DNA of 64,000 nt, taken from assembly GCF_023278565.1 (NCBI RefSeq), contig NC_064681.1, forward strand, positions 3,100,001 to 3,164,000, given 5' to 3'. Positions within the stretch are counted from its first letter, which is position 1. Each line of letters starts with the position of its first letter. The translations under genes and the position numbers were made by a program. Below the pieces are notes generated by a model. That model searched no databases and had not been told where the DNA came from. It worked only from the letters and a program-made list of their open reading frames with translations. This DNA comes from Colletotrichum lupini. Its lineage: Eukaryota; Ascomycota; Sordariomycetes; Glomerellales; Glomerellaceae. Shown here piece after piece: positions 34,901 to 45,438 of the stretch.

Positions 34901-37838
34901 CTTCTCCGAGTTCACCCTATACTTTAAGGACCTCCAGCCTGCCTCGCAGCGGAACGTTGTTGCCGTCATATTACCCTGGATCCAGTCGATTGAGCTCAGG
35001 GTCGATCCCAATGGTGGTCCTATCGCCCAGTCGTACGTACTGCTGGCCAACTTACTAGAGATCACCATCAAGTCAAGCGGTGCTCTACACAACGAGGTTC
35101 AAGCTTTATGGCAAGCTCTCGCCACCGGCCCGTATCCCGGAAACGTGCGGCTGATCCTCGACTTTATAATATCTCTTTGCCTCGAGAGACGCGAGCAAAA
35201 CTTTGTCGAGTACGCCAAGCAGATTGTGGTCTTCCTCTCGAGCACCACGAGCACCCCCGGCATGAAGGTTGTCGAGTTCCTTCTGATGCAGATTACTCCC
35301 AAGGCAATGGTCCCGAACGAAAAGAAGGACGCCATGCCGCCGCCGCCCGACATTGGCCTGCTCCCTTACTGTGCAGACCTGGGCGAGGCACTCCCCGTAG
35401 GCACGAAGCAAGCCGGCTTCTCCCTCGGACAGCTTTCTCTCATCTTACTTGTTGATCTAATGGTTTCGCCTGTGCACCTCACACCTGAGAACGTGCCAGT
35501 GCTACTTCAGGTGGTCACCGTGCTCTGGGACCATTACACCCCTCTCGTCCAGGAGCAAGCTAGAGAAATGCTGGTCCATCTCATCCATGAGCTTGTCATT
35601 TCTCAACTGGACGACGAGACGGAGCTTACGGCTAGAGCGTCGATCGAAGACCTCATTGATCTGATTCGCCGCCACGATCGTTCAGTCGTATGGGGCTACG
35701 AGGACAGCAACGGCAAGGCCGACGACCACGACAACAAGGTCCCTCCAAGCATGGAGTTCTTGACGGCCGAGGTGGTCAAGACTTTTGAGCTCACCTATCC
35801 CGGCATCAAAGACCAATGGGGCAGGCTGTCCCTGACGTGGGCAACCTCGTGTCCTGTCAGGCACCTCGCGTGTCGCTCATTCCAGATTTTCCGCTGCATC
35901 CTCACGTCACTCGACCAGTTCATGCTGGGTGATATGCTCGCCCGCTTATCGAACACTGTTGCAGACGAAGACACTGAGATCCAAACGTTTGCCATGGAGA
36001 TTCTCACCACGCTGAAGACGCTCATTCTTAAGCTCGACGCAGACAAGCTGCTTACGTTTCCTCAGTTGTTCTGGACAACATGTGCTTGCTTAGAGTCCAT
36101 CAATGAGCGCGAGTACTTGGAGGCTGTGGAGATGCTCAATGAGTTCCTGACAAAGGTTGACTTTAGGTCGCCCAATGTCCGCAGGTTGTTGCTCGAAGGC
36201 CAGCCTTCGAGATGGGACGGCGCCTGGGAGGGCCTCCAGTCTTTGCTCTACAAGGGGTTGAGATCATCCATCTGTATGGAGGCCACGCTCACTACTCTTG
36301 ACAAGGTGGTTCAACTGCCCAGTGACGGCCTCATTGGCGACGACAGTCGACTTTTCTTCGCGATTCTGGCCAATTTCCCCCGTTTCTTGCACGAGATGGA
36401 AGAGGATGAGCCTAGTGAGAAGGTTTTGCAATCCGCCGAGATCCTGTGCACTGTTTGCGAGGCCCACGGATACGGCAACGTCGCTGAAGTGCTTCAGGAA
36501 TACGTCAGCTTCAAGTACCAGGGCAACAACAGAGAGTTCCAAAGCCGCCTGTTCGCCTCTCTACAGGATCACTTCCTCCCCAACCTTGACTTTAAGATGG
36601 TCATTTTCCTCATGGGTCTCCTCACGAATTCCACAGCGTGGGTGAAGCTGAAGACCATGAACGTTCTGAGCATCGTCATCCCCGAGATTGACATGCGGAA
36701 GCCCGAACTAGCTGGCCATGGCTCCGATCTCATCTCTTCTCTTTTGCGTCTGTTGCAGACCGAGTTCTGCATGGAGGCACTCGAGGTCTTGGACAACATC
36801 ATGACAATGTCGGGCAGCGCCATGGACAAGCAGCACCTGCGGATGAGCATGACTCGCTCTACCTCCAAGACGATCCGCAAGGAATACGAGCGAACTGTCA
36901 GTCTTTTCGGCATTCCAGAGGCTTCTGGGTGGGCCATCCCAATCCCTGCCAGGAAGACCGATCTCACTCGCGCCAATATACACGCCGCATTCTACATGTG
37001 CCAGGCCGCGGAAGGAATCCTGACGGAAGCCACGCCCACACCCGATGTTGAGTTCCACAACGACGACTTCCCGTACAGCTACTTCCAGATGCCCGACCGG
37101 ACCGAGACGATGATGTCGGACGAAGGCCGCGGAGACGGACACCTCGGCGACCTCGTGACCAAGCTGGACAGCCTCGACGATTTCTTTGACGACCTCGGCT
37201 CGAGCCCACCCAGTGACGGCCGCTCGTCTAGGACCATCACCGAGTTCTCACCGGACAGCTTCGAGTCCGGAGCGCAGTTGTATGATGAGCAAATCCTGCC
37301 AATCCTGCATCAGGCTTCCAACAACAGCACGTTCCAGAATGGGTTTACTGACAGGCCACCAGCTACGGCAAGGGATCCGAGCTCCAACACGATGAATCCT
37401 GGAGCTTTTAGCGCGTCGGCGTCGGGCAGCGGCGGCCTGGGAGGAGGAGGACTAGGAGGAGGTCCAGCAGGCTCCTCCTCGCGGCCCGGTCTCCACTACC
37501 GGTCCATCACATCGCCGTCGGCACCGGCATCGTACCAGCCGCACATTAGCGAGTTCACCTCGGACGACGAGTTCCCCGAAGACGTCTTCTCCGACGCCGA
37601 TGACGAGCGACCGAACACGGGCCACGGCGGCGAGGGTTCCTTTTCGCTGGAGAACATGATTAAGCCGCTCGCGCAGAGCACCCGGTCTCGAATGCGTCGT
37701 CTGACGGGTGGCAGGTCACGCGAGAACGACCGACAGCAGGAGCTTTTCCGAGCTGAGCGGGCTGTCGCGGCACAGCAGGTTCCCAAGGTGCCGACCAACT
37801 TCTTGACAAAGATGCCGCCGCAGGGGGAGATGCTCTAA
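28900..37838 (+). CDS. Cell morphogenesis protein PAG1/MOR2/TAO3 (Furry family)
   Basis: A very large scaffold of the RAM/MOR network, supporting NDR-kinase (Cbk1/Orb6-like) signalling in polarised growth and septation. Exons 28900-28903, 29979-30748 and 30828-37838 give 2594 residues, within the fungal range. Exon 1 carries only ATGG; the join makes MAPSQATLPDLLQDPPLKF, after which the frame is open. Residues up to about 235 are Ser/Pro/His-rich and disordered with an acidic DEEDEDDADWD patch. The rest is a helical-repeat protein with the MOR2-PAG1 N-terminal, middle and C-terminal regions, and a Gly/Ser-rich, acidic tail near the end. The next in-frame Met is only at about residue 167, so the tiny exon is needed for a full-length product. 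The long third exon has no stop or obvious intron. The first junction is inferred from phase and the GTGAGT donor; the family call is secure. Confidence 0.93.
28904..29978 (+). other. 1075-nt first intron of PAG1
   Basis: The intron begins with GTGAGT directly after ATGG and ends in CTCGTCTAG. It is unusually long for an ascomycete. It holds CT-rich tracts (about 29090-29290) and a (CAC)7 repeat at 29410-29430. It could contain an enhancer, an alternative promoter or a non-coding RNA. Nothing recognisable is encoded; its reading frames look random. Confidence 0.7.
29410..29430. repeat. (CAC)7 trinucleotide repeat in PAG1 intron 1
   Basis: Seven tandem CAC units inside the long first intron. 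Confidence 0.9.
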
Positions 37839-38344
37839 GGGAGATGGGAAGGCGCATCGCGTTATCGTTCAAGTCAAATAGCTGTCTATTTATCTGCATC
37901 ATGTATAAAAAGCGCTAGTCTACTTGGCCTGAAGGGGGAGATGGTGCAGGTTCACAGAGCACAGCGTATCAGATACTCCTCGTCACACGATTTGGTCGAA
38001 AGGCGCATATAAATGAACTTACGTATCGTCGTTTCACGAAGAAGGATGGGTAGAGAGACAGGCGAAGAAGAAGGAGGAGAAGAAGGGGGGGCTAACGTAC
38101 CTCACCTAATAATGAAAATGAAAATAAAATAAGAAATTCACATATGACAAGTAAAAGGTTCTTTTGGAATCACAGCATTAGCATCTTCTGGTTCATTGTG
38201 ACAAAAAGTTTCTTGATTGTGTGAGACCAACCCTAGAGCGTTTCCTGAGTCTGATGATACATCTCTTCCCAAGCCTAAGATGAAGCCGGCCGCTGGGTGT
38301 GAGTGCGGATGCGAGGTGCGTAGAGGGTGCTGGTGGGTAGGTGT
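37839..38344. other. Convergent 3' intergenic PAG1 / DIB1
   Basis: 506 bp between convergent genes. AT-rich patches (including AATAATGAAAATGAAAATAAAATAAG split around 38110-38130) suit 3' end formation for both. No gene seen. Confidence 0.6.
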
Positions 38345-39154
38345 CTAGTATCGGTGTCTGGTGGAGTAATCTGCGCGAGAGGGGGATAACACGGGTTAGT
38401 AAAAGGAACAAAAGGACGACAGCAAGGGAAAAAAGAGAATGGAGAGTGCAAAGGGGGAAGCATACCCTTTGGACTGACGACGAGACCGCGGCCCTTTTTG
38501 GCGCCGCGGTAGACCGTCTCGATGATGTCTATGAGTTCTTGTTTGTCTTCCAGCACCCAGTTGAGCTATTGGGAGAAGCGTCGAGAGTGTTAGTTGCTGC
38601 TAAGGTGGCGCGTCGCGGGGAGGAAGGGCGGGGGGTTTGCGTACCTTGTTGTTGTTACCCGTTCCGAAATCAACCATCATGTGTTTATTCCGGAAGAAGA
38701 ACATGATTGTGCAGGGGTCGTAGAGTTCGTACACTGCCAGGGAGACGAATGTTAGCACCTAGGCGTTCTAGAAAGTTGTTGTCGTGTGTATTTCCGTAGG
38801 TTGGTGTTCTTTTTTCGAGGTAGTGGTGGAGTTGGTGGAAAAGGAGACAAGACGTACTCTGGTTGAAGTCGGGCACCTGGTCGATGTCGCAGACGTAGAT
38901 GGAGGCGAAGTTCTTGACGCGGTCCGAGATGCGGTAGAGGACTTCGTCTTGTTTCATGCAGTCGCGGTCTGCGTCTCTTCCGAAGCGGATCTGTTGTTGT
39001 GAAGAGGAGGTTTGTTAGTCGGGCAGTTTAGCGCGTGTGAGTACGACGGTGTCTGGTTGTGAGGACTTACGACGACGAGGCGCTCTTCTTCGGAGAGGAT
39101 GGCTTGGTCGACGTGCCAGCCGCTGTTGAGATGGGGGATGACGATGGAACCCAT
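38345..39154 (-). CDS. U5 snRNP / tri-snRNP thioredoxin-like protein DIB1 (DIM1)
   Basis: A small essential splicing factor with a thioredoxin fold, sitting in the U4/U6.U5 tri-snRNP and released at spliceosome activation. Five exons (39071-39154, 38858-38990, 38645-38733, 38466-38565, 38345-38370) give exactly 143 residues, the yeast Dib1 length. The product runs from MGSIVIPHLNSGWHVDQAI through DCMKQDEVLYRI, YVCDIDQVPDFNQ, FFFRNKHMMVDFGTGN and WVLEDKQELIDIIETVYRG to a DYSTRHRY end. All splice sites are GT-AG and every phase is consistent. It is divergent from URB1 with a 437-bp shared promoter. Four introns in 432 coding bases is dense for this window. Identity is very secure. Confidence 0.98.
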
Positions 39155-39591
39155 TGTGAAAATATGTGTTGTGTGTATGTGAGCGGCGTGTTGCGATTGT
39201 TTCGAGGGCGCGTTGGAGGATTGCGTGGGTACGGAAGGCTTCGGTAGTGTCGTGGGATGGTCGCGATGGAATCGTTTGGTTTTCTCGAAACTAGCCGGGG
39301 GAAGTTTGTTTGGACATGGACTTCCAGCAACTGGTCGGCGAAATGTCATTGCGGGTCCCCCCTGCTGAGGTGCCCCCAATCCGCCCCTCCAGATCCCCGC
39401 GCTAAACCTGAAAAGAAAAAGAGACAAGAGCGGTCTACACGGCAGAACTTTTTATTTCTTGGATGGTATCCACCACTGTATTCCGCGTGGAGGATTTCTT
39501 GGGAAAGATGTAGTGGACGAGTCCGCTCACTTAGGACAAACCTCTTTTGTTGTGTTTTTTTTCTTCCAATTCTCAGACAAGATACCCAAAA
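39155..39591. promoter_or_regulatory. Divergent promoter DIB1 / URB1
   Basis: 437 bp separating a splicing factor gene and a ribosome-biogenesis gene. A GTCGCGATGGAATCG stretch near 39260 partly resembles the yeast PAC element (GCGATGAG) but does not match fully. The URB1 side ends in a T-rich patch shortly before the start. No TACTCCGTA element is present. Confidence 0.5.
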
Positions 39592-42500
39592 ATGCCTAAA
39601 CGTCCATCGCGTGGAGGATTCGAGGGCGCAGATGCGACGCGGAAGAGGCAAAAGGTCGTGCATGAGGCGCCGACTTTTGAAGAGGTTGCTTCTGCGCGGC
39701 ATCTGCAGCAGCTTTTGACCTTTGAGCAGGACCAGAAGCGAGCGCGGCATGGTAAGCGCATTCTCAAAATTGACATACCAGTCAATCGGGCCACAAGACT
39801 GACGTTGTAATCTCTCGACTAGGTATCCAATCCCTCAAAGTCTTCCTCGACGGCTTCAATTCCGGCACTGGCGACAACGACGCCCGCTTCGCCCTCCTCA
39901 GAGAGTACCTCGAGGCCTCCCGGCCGCGCGACAGCACCGGCGACGACGCCGTCTACCTCTCCGACGTGATGGAGACCTGGTCCTATGGCGCGCAGGTCAA
40001 CAACGAGGCCATGATGTCCGCTGTGCCCGCCGTGCTGGCCCTGCTCCTTCAGGTCGTTTCGCAGTCCCTCCAGCTCCTGCCCCACGCCCTCGACATTGCC
40101 CGTACACTGCTGCAGGAGCGCCAGCTGAAGCTCATTGCAAAGTGCCTCTCGGCGCCCAAGGGCAGCGGCTACGTTATATCGCCGACGCTGCGGCTGATGC
40201 GCGAGCTCGTGACGCTGGACGGCGGCACGCTTGCGAGGAGGGTCTTTCGAGCGCGGGACCACACATTTGCAAGCTTTGCGAGGAACTTGGAGATCCGGCA
40301 CCTCGGTGCGGATGGCGAGAGGGGGGGTGGCGTGGTGGAGGACCCGTCCAAGCCGTCGGTGCGGACGAATGCTATCAAGCTGTTCTTGAGCTGCCTCAAG
40401 TTCTTGCCGTCGGAGGCCAAGAAGGAGCTGCTGATGCTCAAGGAGGTGTTTTCACACCTGACCTTCTTGATAAAGGACGACCCGCCATTCTTGATCGTCG
40501 AGCTGCTGGCTGCGCTGAAGAAGAGCGTGCTCTTGGACGAGAAGCTGCCTCGCGAGGTCAAGTTCAGGACGTTCAACACAAAGACTCTGGATCGGCTGGC
40601 GGGGCTGTACACGTACAGACACGATGTCGAGGGAGACGACCAGCCCTCGGTCAGGGAGTCTGTTCACGAGTTTTTGCTTTACACCTGCACGACACCGGGG
40701 GCGGGCGTGCTGTACTCTGGAACGGGGTTATACCCCAAGGAGCTCGAGGACGAGGCGGCGCAGGACGTCAAGAGCTTGGACGACTACGCCCTGGAGCGCG
40801 TAGCGTGGATGGACAAGTACAAGGACGACATCGCCGTCGCAAACTTTGTGCTCTCCGAATTTATTCAAAAGCTGCGTCCGTGGTCGAGCTTGAAGCACAG
40901 CGAGCTCATCGTCGCCATCTTCCAGTTGGCGCCCGAGTTGGTCGCCAGTTACTTTATCAACAACAAGTCATTTACATTCGAGCCGAAACTCTCCATGACG
41001 TGGATCGGGTACGCCGCGTTCCTCTTCAACACGGTCAACCTCCCGCTGCCGCCGCACTACGGTCCCACGACGGGCTACCGCCGCGTGCCCCCGCCGACGT
41101 CTATCCTCCTCGACAATATCCTGCCGCTCCCGCTCAAACAGCGCGACCTGGTAAGGTGTCTCTCGTCAAAGTCCACCCTGGTCTCCTTCTTTGCCGTTCG
41201 GATCCTCGTCCTTGCTCTCCAGAAGCTCCAGGTCGCGTTGAAGATGCACCGCGAGGCGGCCGAGTCCTCAAAGTCCACCTGGGAGACGGCGAGCCGCAAG
41301 CTCATTGACGAGTTTTGCCAAAAGATTCCCGATATGAAGGAGGTGACAAAATGCTACAAGGCAATGGCGGAGGAGAATGTCCTTCAGCGCGAGGCGGCCA
41401 GCAGGCTGCTGCTGCTGTATTACGAGGTCATTCCGCAGGTGGCGCTGCGTGCCAACTTTGACGTCTCGCCGTTCCTGGTCAACTCGCTTACGCGCCTCGA
41501 CAGTCGCGCGGACGAGCCGCAGAACCAGGCGCTTGCTCTTATGGAGTTGGAGAACTTGATCGCCATCGCCGGATACTCGCCCGGCATGAGGTGGTTTGCC
41601 AAGACGGAGGGTCTCGCGGCGTCGCCGTTTGTCGCGCTGCTCAAGTTCTACGTCGAGGCCGCCCAGGGACGACCCAAGCTGAAGGAGGTGCTCGAGTCCG
41701 TCGCTGTGCAGCACCAGCTGGTGTTGCAAAAGACCGGCCTCGTCCCTCTCCTCTGCGCCGCGCGGGAGTTGAAGAAGAGCGGCAAGTCGAGGAATCTAGA
41801 TCTCATCTGGGAGTTTGTCGATAACTGTGCTGGAAGATGCGCCGCCTCGCCCCTGAAGTACGTGGATCTGATGCAGGAAAGTGCCACCCAAGGCGGTGAT
41901 GAGGTGTTCGCCAGCTTGCTCTTGGCCACTATGGCTGAGCAGCTGTCTTTTGTTGCCGACAAGGCCACCGATAAGAAGGACCTGGAGCTTCTGTCCAAGT
42001 TCCTTACGGTGCTCCTGAGTTGCGCGCAAACTAAGGGGGAGACCAAGGCCGTCATCAGTGCTTTTGCCAAGAAGATGACTGAGGTCTTGGGAGACCGCGC
42101 CTCGGCCGTTATCCCAAAGACTGACACAGCTTTTCTCCATGGCGAGGCTGGGGATGAGGCTACCGTGGCGGACGATGCTGGCTCCCATTTGCAGAGGCAA
42201 AACACGAGCGCCAATGACGAAGAGATGGATAAGCATTCGCTAGAGGTTATCCTCGACGTCTCTTACGAGCTTGACGACGACAACTCTGCCCTTCTGAAGT
42301 GGAACTCCAAATCAGTAGAGGACCTCGTCGACGAGGGCTACGCCGCGGCGCTCATCCGCTTGCTCTGGTCAGAGCACGGTAGTATCCGCCAAGAAGCCCT
42401 CACCAACATCCTAAAGATGGCAGCCAAGTTCAAGGAGTCCAACTACGAAGAAAAGGACCAAATCTGGCTCCTCCTTTCGGAGCTGGCAGAATCCTCCCGC

Positions 42501-43115
42501 GCCCTCGTGACCCGCGGCCCCGTCGCCTCGCCCCTCGTCTCCTTCGCCATCGCCTCACTCGAGGTCCTCAAGAACCCGCTGCACTGCCTCTACGCCAAGG
42601 TAAACAGCTTCCTCACGCGCGGTCCTGTGTGGCAGCACGACAAGGTGCCCCTCGCGCACGACATCCTCCACGGCGCGCCGTCCGAGGACGATCGGTACTA
42701 CACCGAGGTGAGCTGGCTGCTGGCGTACCTGCTGGACGGCCTGCGGACGCCGGCGGACCTGGCTGTGTACCACCAGAAGAAGTGGTTCGAGAAGATTTTC
42801 GCGCTGGCGGGGAACCCGTATATGCGGGCGAACCTGAGGACGAGGATCTTGAGGATCTTGTGGCGGGCGACGCGTATCGAGGGCGGGAGCACGACACTGG
42901 CGACGAGGTTTGGGATTGTTAGTTGGTTGGAGGTGCAGGAGGCCCGGTGTGGCGGCGGCAGCGGCAGCGGTGGTGGTGTCGAGAAGGTTGATGCTGATAC
43001 CAGGGAGACGAAGCGTTTGTACCGCGCTTTGAGGAGACGGGTTTGGGAGACTTGTGATCAGGAGAGGGTTGGGGAATGGAGTCGGAAGGGCGTTCCCTTG
43101 GGTTTGGAGGGTTGA
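39592..43115 (+). CDS. Nucleolar pre-ribosomal-associated protein URB1/NPA1
   Basis: A large nucleolar scaffold of early 60S assembly, acting in Npa1-type complexes with snoRNPs and helicase Dbp6. Exons 39592-39751 and 39823-43115 (intron GTAAGC...TAG) give 1150 residues. The N-terminus is basic (MPKRPSRGGFEGADATRKRQ). The body is a helical-repeat protein with Urb1 N-terminal domain sequence, for example FLDGFNSGTGDNDARFALLREY and FVLSEFIQKLRPWSSLKHSELI; the C-terminal part (SVEDLVDEGYAAALIRLLWSE) looks like the NopRA1/Urb1 C-terminal region. It is shorter than yeast Urb1 (about 1760 residues), a difference I believe is common in filamentous ascomycetes. The GC-rich coding sequence leaves several long antisense open frames that I regard as shadows. 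Secure family call. Confidence 0.93.
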
Positions 43116-44196
43116 AGACGAAAGAAAGAGGGATTCAAAGTAAAACAGGACGGCGCTGGTTTAGTACCACGTAATGTACAAATCGAGAAAGGAGAAAAAA
43201 ATGGGAGTCGGGCGAGGGACAGTTAGAATATACTCCACATCAGTGTGTGCACATATCACAATACATATTTCAAACTGGCTGTTGAGCTGAATTACGGTGA
43301 TGTTTGATTGTACGTCGTTGGGTGATGCTAGGACTCGGATGGCGTGAGCTCACGGGGTGGAAATCAGCAAGGGATTGAGAGTAAAGAGTGCCATGAACCG
43401 CCACAAGATGGGGGCAGAGGCTCGGGAATCCAAACTATGTAGCTTGGCTAGGAAGAGCACAAGCACCTTAGGTTATGGATGATTGCTTGTCTGGAGGACA
43501 TGATCATACACCCACCCGCCTATTGAACATATGGTAAAAATGACGGGAGGGCATGCCTCAACGCTCAAGTAATCTCTATTGCAAAGCAACAAGAAAAGGG
43601 ATCTCTGATTATGAAATAGTCATTAAAAAAGAGTTAAAGTGAGAATTCGGGAAAACTGAATACAAACGGCTCTTTATTCTATCTTGAAAGAATCGAAGCG
43701 GATGTCCGTCTTAAAAAGAGCCTAAAAACTTTTTTCCCCTTTTTTTGTGATATGCCAGAGTACCAGGATCCATCATTCAAAGGGCTCTCTGGAACATCAA
43801 ATATGCTTTGTATATTCTCTAGTGGTCGTCAGATTCCGACTGCGACTACTAGTGCTTATGTCTCTTACTCCTCTTGGGGTGTATGTGATGTTCGATTTGG
43901 TTATTCATCATTTGGCTGCTGGACTAGGGTAGTAGGAAGACAGCACTAGTCCGCAAAGCCTTGAGGTACTTGGCTTAGGTAGACTAATATTTGGACAACG
44001 TCTCGTCAGGGGAAACTTTTGATTTAGGTTGTTATATGTATGATTCAAGTAGAGAGAAGACGGAATTGTTGTCGATACGTAGGTCTACTGTCTATTTCTA
44101 TAACCTCGTCTCTCACATATACCCGCCGACATAATCTCCGAACGAATGTGTAGCATCGTTCGTAGACGGCATGCAGTCCAATCACTGTTGATGGCT
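43116..44196. other. Convergent 3' intergenic URB1 / SET gene
   Basis: About 1.1 kb between convergent genes, noticeably AT-richer than the coding DNA. It includes T-runs near 43730 and numerous short frames. I recognise no gene or RNA in it. Confidence 0.6.
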
Positions 44197-45438
44197 TCAC
44201 TGCAACTCCTCCTCGCACCTTTTACACCCACACTCGAACCCCCAATTCCTCTTCAACGTCGAAACCCTCTTCTCCCTCGACCACTTCTTCTCCTCCCCTC
44301 CCAAATACGTGATGCACATCTCCTCTCCCTTGTCGATATCCCGCCCCGCCCGAAACTCCCACACCCTCCCCTCCCTCCTCTTCTCGATATTCGGCCCGCA
44401 CGAGTGGTTCCAGTAGCTCGCGGCGGGCCAGCACCCGTAGCCAAACAGCTCGGACCCTTCGTCCTCGAGGGACCGGATGCCGAACGCGTTATGGTTGTCG
44501 CGCGAGGAGATGAGGAACAGGGACTCGGGCGTAACGAGAGAGAGCAGAGGCAGGGGGAGGACGGCGAGCAGCTGCAGGTAGGTGGCGGTGAAGGCGTGCA
44601 GGTCGGCCGTGTTGATGTAGGGCGTCGAGTCCACGGCGAGGGATAGGACGTGCTCCCAGCGTTTGGGGTGGTTGTACAGCGCCACGAGGCTGCCGACGCA
44701 AAAGTTCATGACGTCTGGCTCGATGGGCTGCTGGAGGGCCTTTTGGAGGGCTTTGCGGTGTTGCTTAGAGATGGGCACGCCGTTGTTGCTGCCGTTGTCT
44801 GCCGGAGATTCCGCCGTTCGTAGCGTGCGAATCAGCTCTGCCTGCCCCTTTGTCGCCTGCCACGCCTGTGTGATCTCCTCGGCTGCGGGCTTGGGCTTGG
44901 TGATGTCCACCATCTCGTCTCTCGCCTTGCCGCCGCCGCTGTTGCTGCCCCCGTTGTTCTTCTTCTTGTTGACCAGCGTACTCACCTCGGTCCAAGCCTG
45001 GACACCTACCTCGCCAGTCTCGCGCCGCCACGTTTCCCGACAGTCACCGGAGCAAAAGGCGAAGCCGACAGTCTGGTCACGGATGGGCAGGTCTCTGCCG
45101 TAGTCGTACGCAAAACACTGTCCGCAGACCTCGCGCCTGTACTCCCGCAGGAGGACGGAGAGCGTGAGGTCGTCGGAGCGCCAGAGCAAGGTGCCGGCGG
45201 CGACGTCGCGTGTGGCGAACACGGCGCGGCCGGCTGTGGGCGTGTCACGGATCTCAAAGAGGGAGGAGACGGGGCAGCCTGAGACGAAGGGCTTGTCGTC
45301 AGAGGCGCCCTTCACTGCCATAGACGAGGGAGCGGACGAGATGGAGGACGGTCTCGAGAGGCTCGAGGCTGGGTAACTCGTCAGTAGAGTCTCAGTGTCG
45401 CTATCGACATGGTTCATCGTGGGTGGTTGCATGTTCAT
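44197..45438 (-). CDS. SET-domain protein, SMYD-like
   Basis: A candidate protein-lysine methyltransferase; substrate unknown. Single exon, 413 residues. The split SET domain begins around residue 61 (FEIRDTPTAGRAVFATRDV). It is interrupted by a Cys-rich insert at about 105-133 (CGQCF...FAFCSGDC) resembling a MYND-type zinc site, as in SMYD proteins and yeast Set5/Set6. The catalytic core near the C-terminus has YWNHSCGPNIE (342-352), where NHSC is the cofactor/pseudoknot motif, then EEMCITYLG. A post-SET CGCKRC lies at about 403-408. A Ser/Pro-rich N-terminal 60 residues and an Asn/Gly/Lys insert around 160 are low complexity. All key SET residues appear present. Starts at the first ATG; a second Met two codons in is possible. 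Convergent with URB1. Confidence 0.85.
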   Translation of the reverse strand: MNMQPPTMNHVDSDTETLLTSYPASSLSRPSSISSAPSSMAVKGASDDKPFVSGCPVSSLFEIRDTPTAGRAVFATRDVAAGTLLWRSDDLTLSVLLREYRREVCGQCFAYDYGRDLPIRDQTVGFAFCSGDCRETWRRETGEVGVQAWTEVSTLVNKKKNNGGSNSGGGKARDEMVDITKPKPAAEEITQAWQATKGQAELIRTLRTAESPADNGSNNGVPISKQHRKALQKALQQPIEPDVMNFCVGSLVALYNHPKRWEHVLSLAVDSTPYINTADLHAFTATYLQLLAVLPLPLLSLVTPESLFLISSRDNHNAFGIRSLEDEGSELFGYGCWPAASYWNHSCGPNIEKRREGRVWEFRAGRDIDKGEEMCITYLGGEEKKWSREKRVSTLKRNWGFECGCKRCEEELQ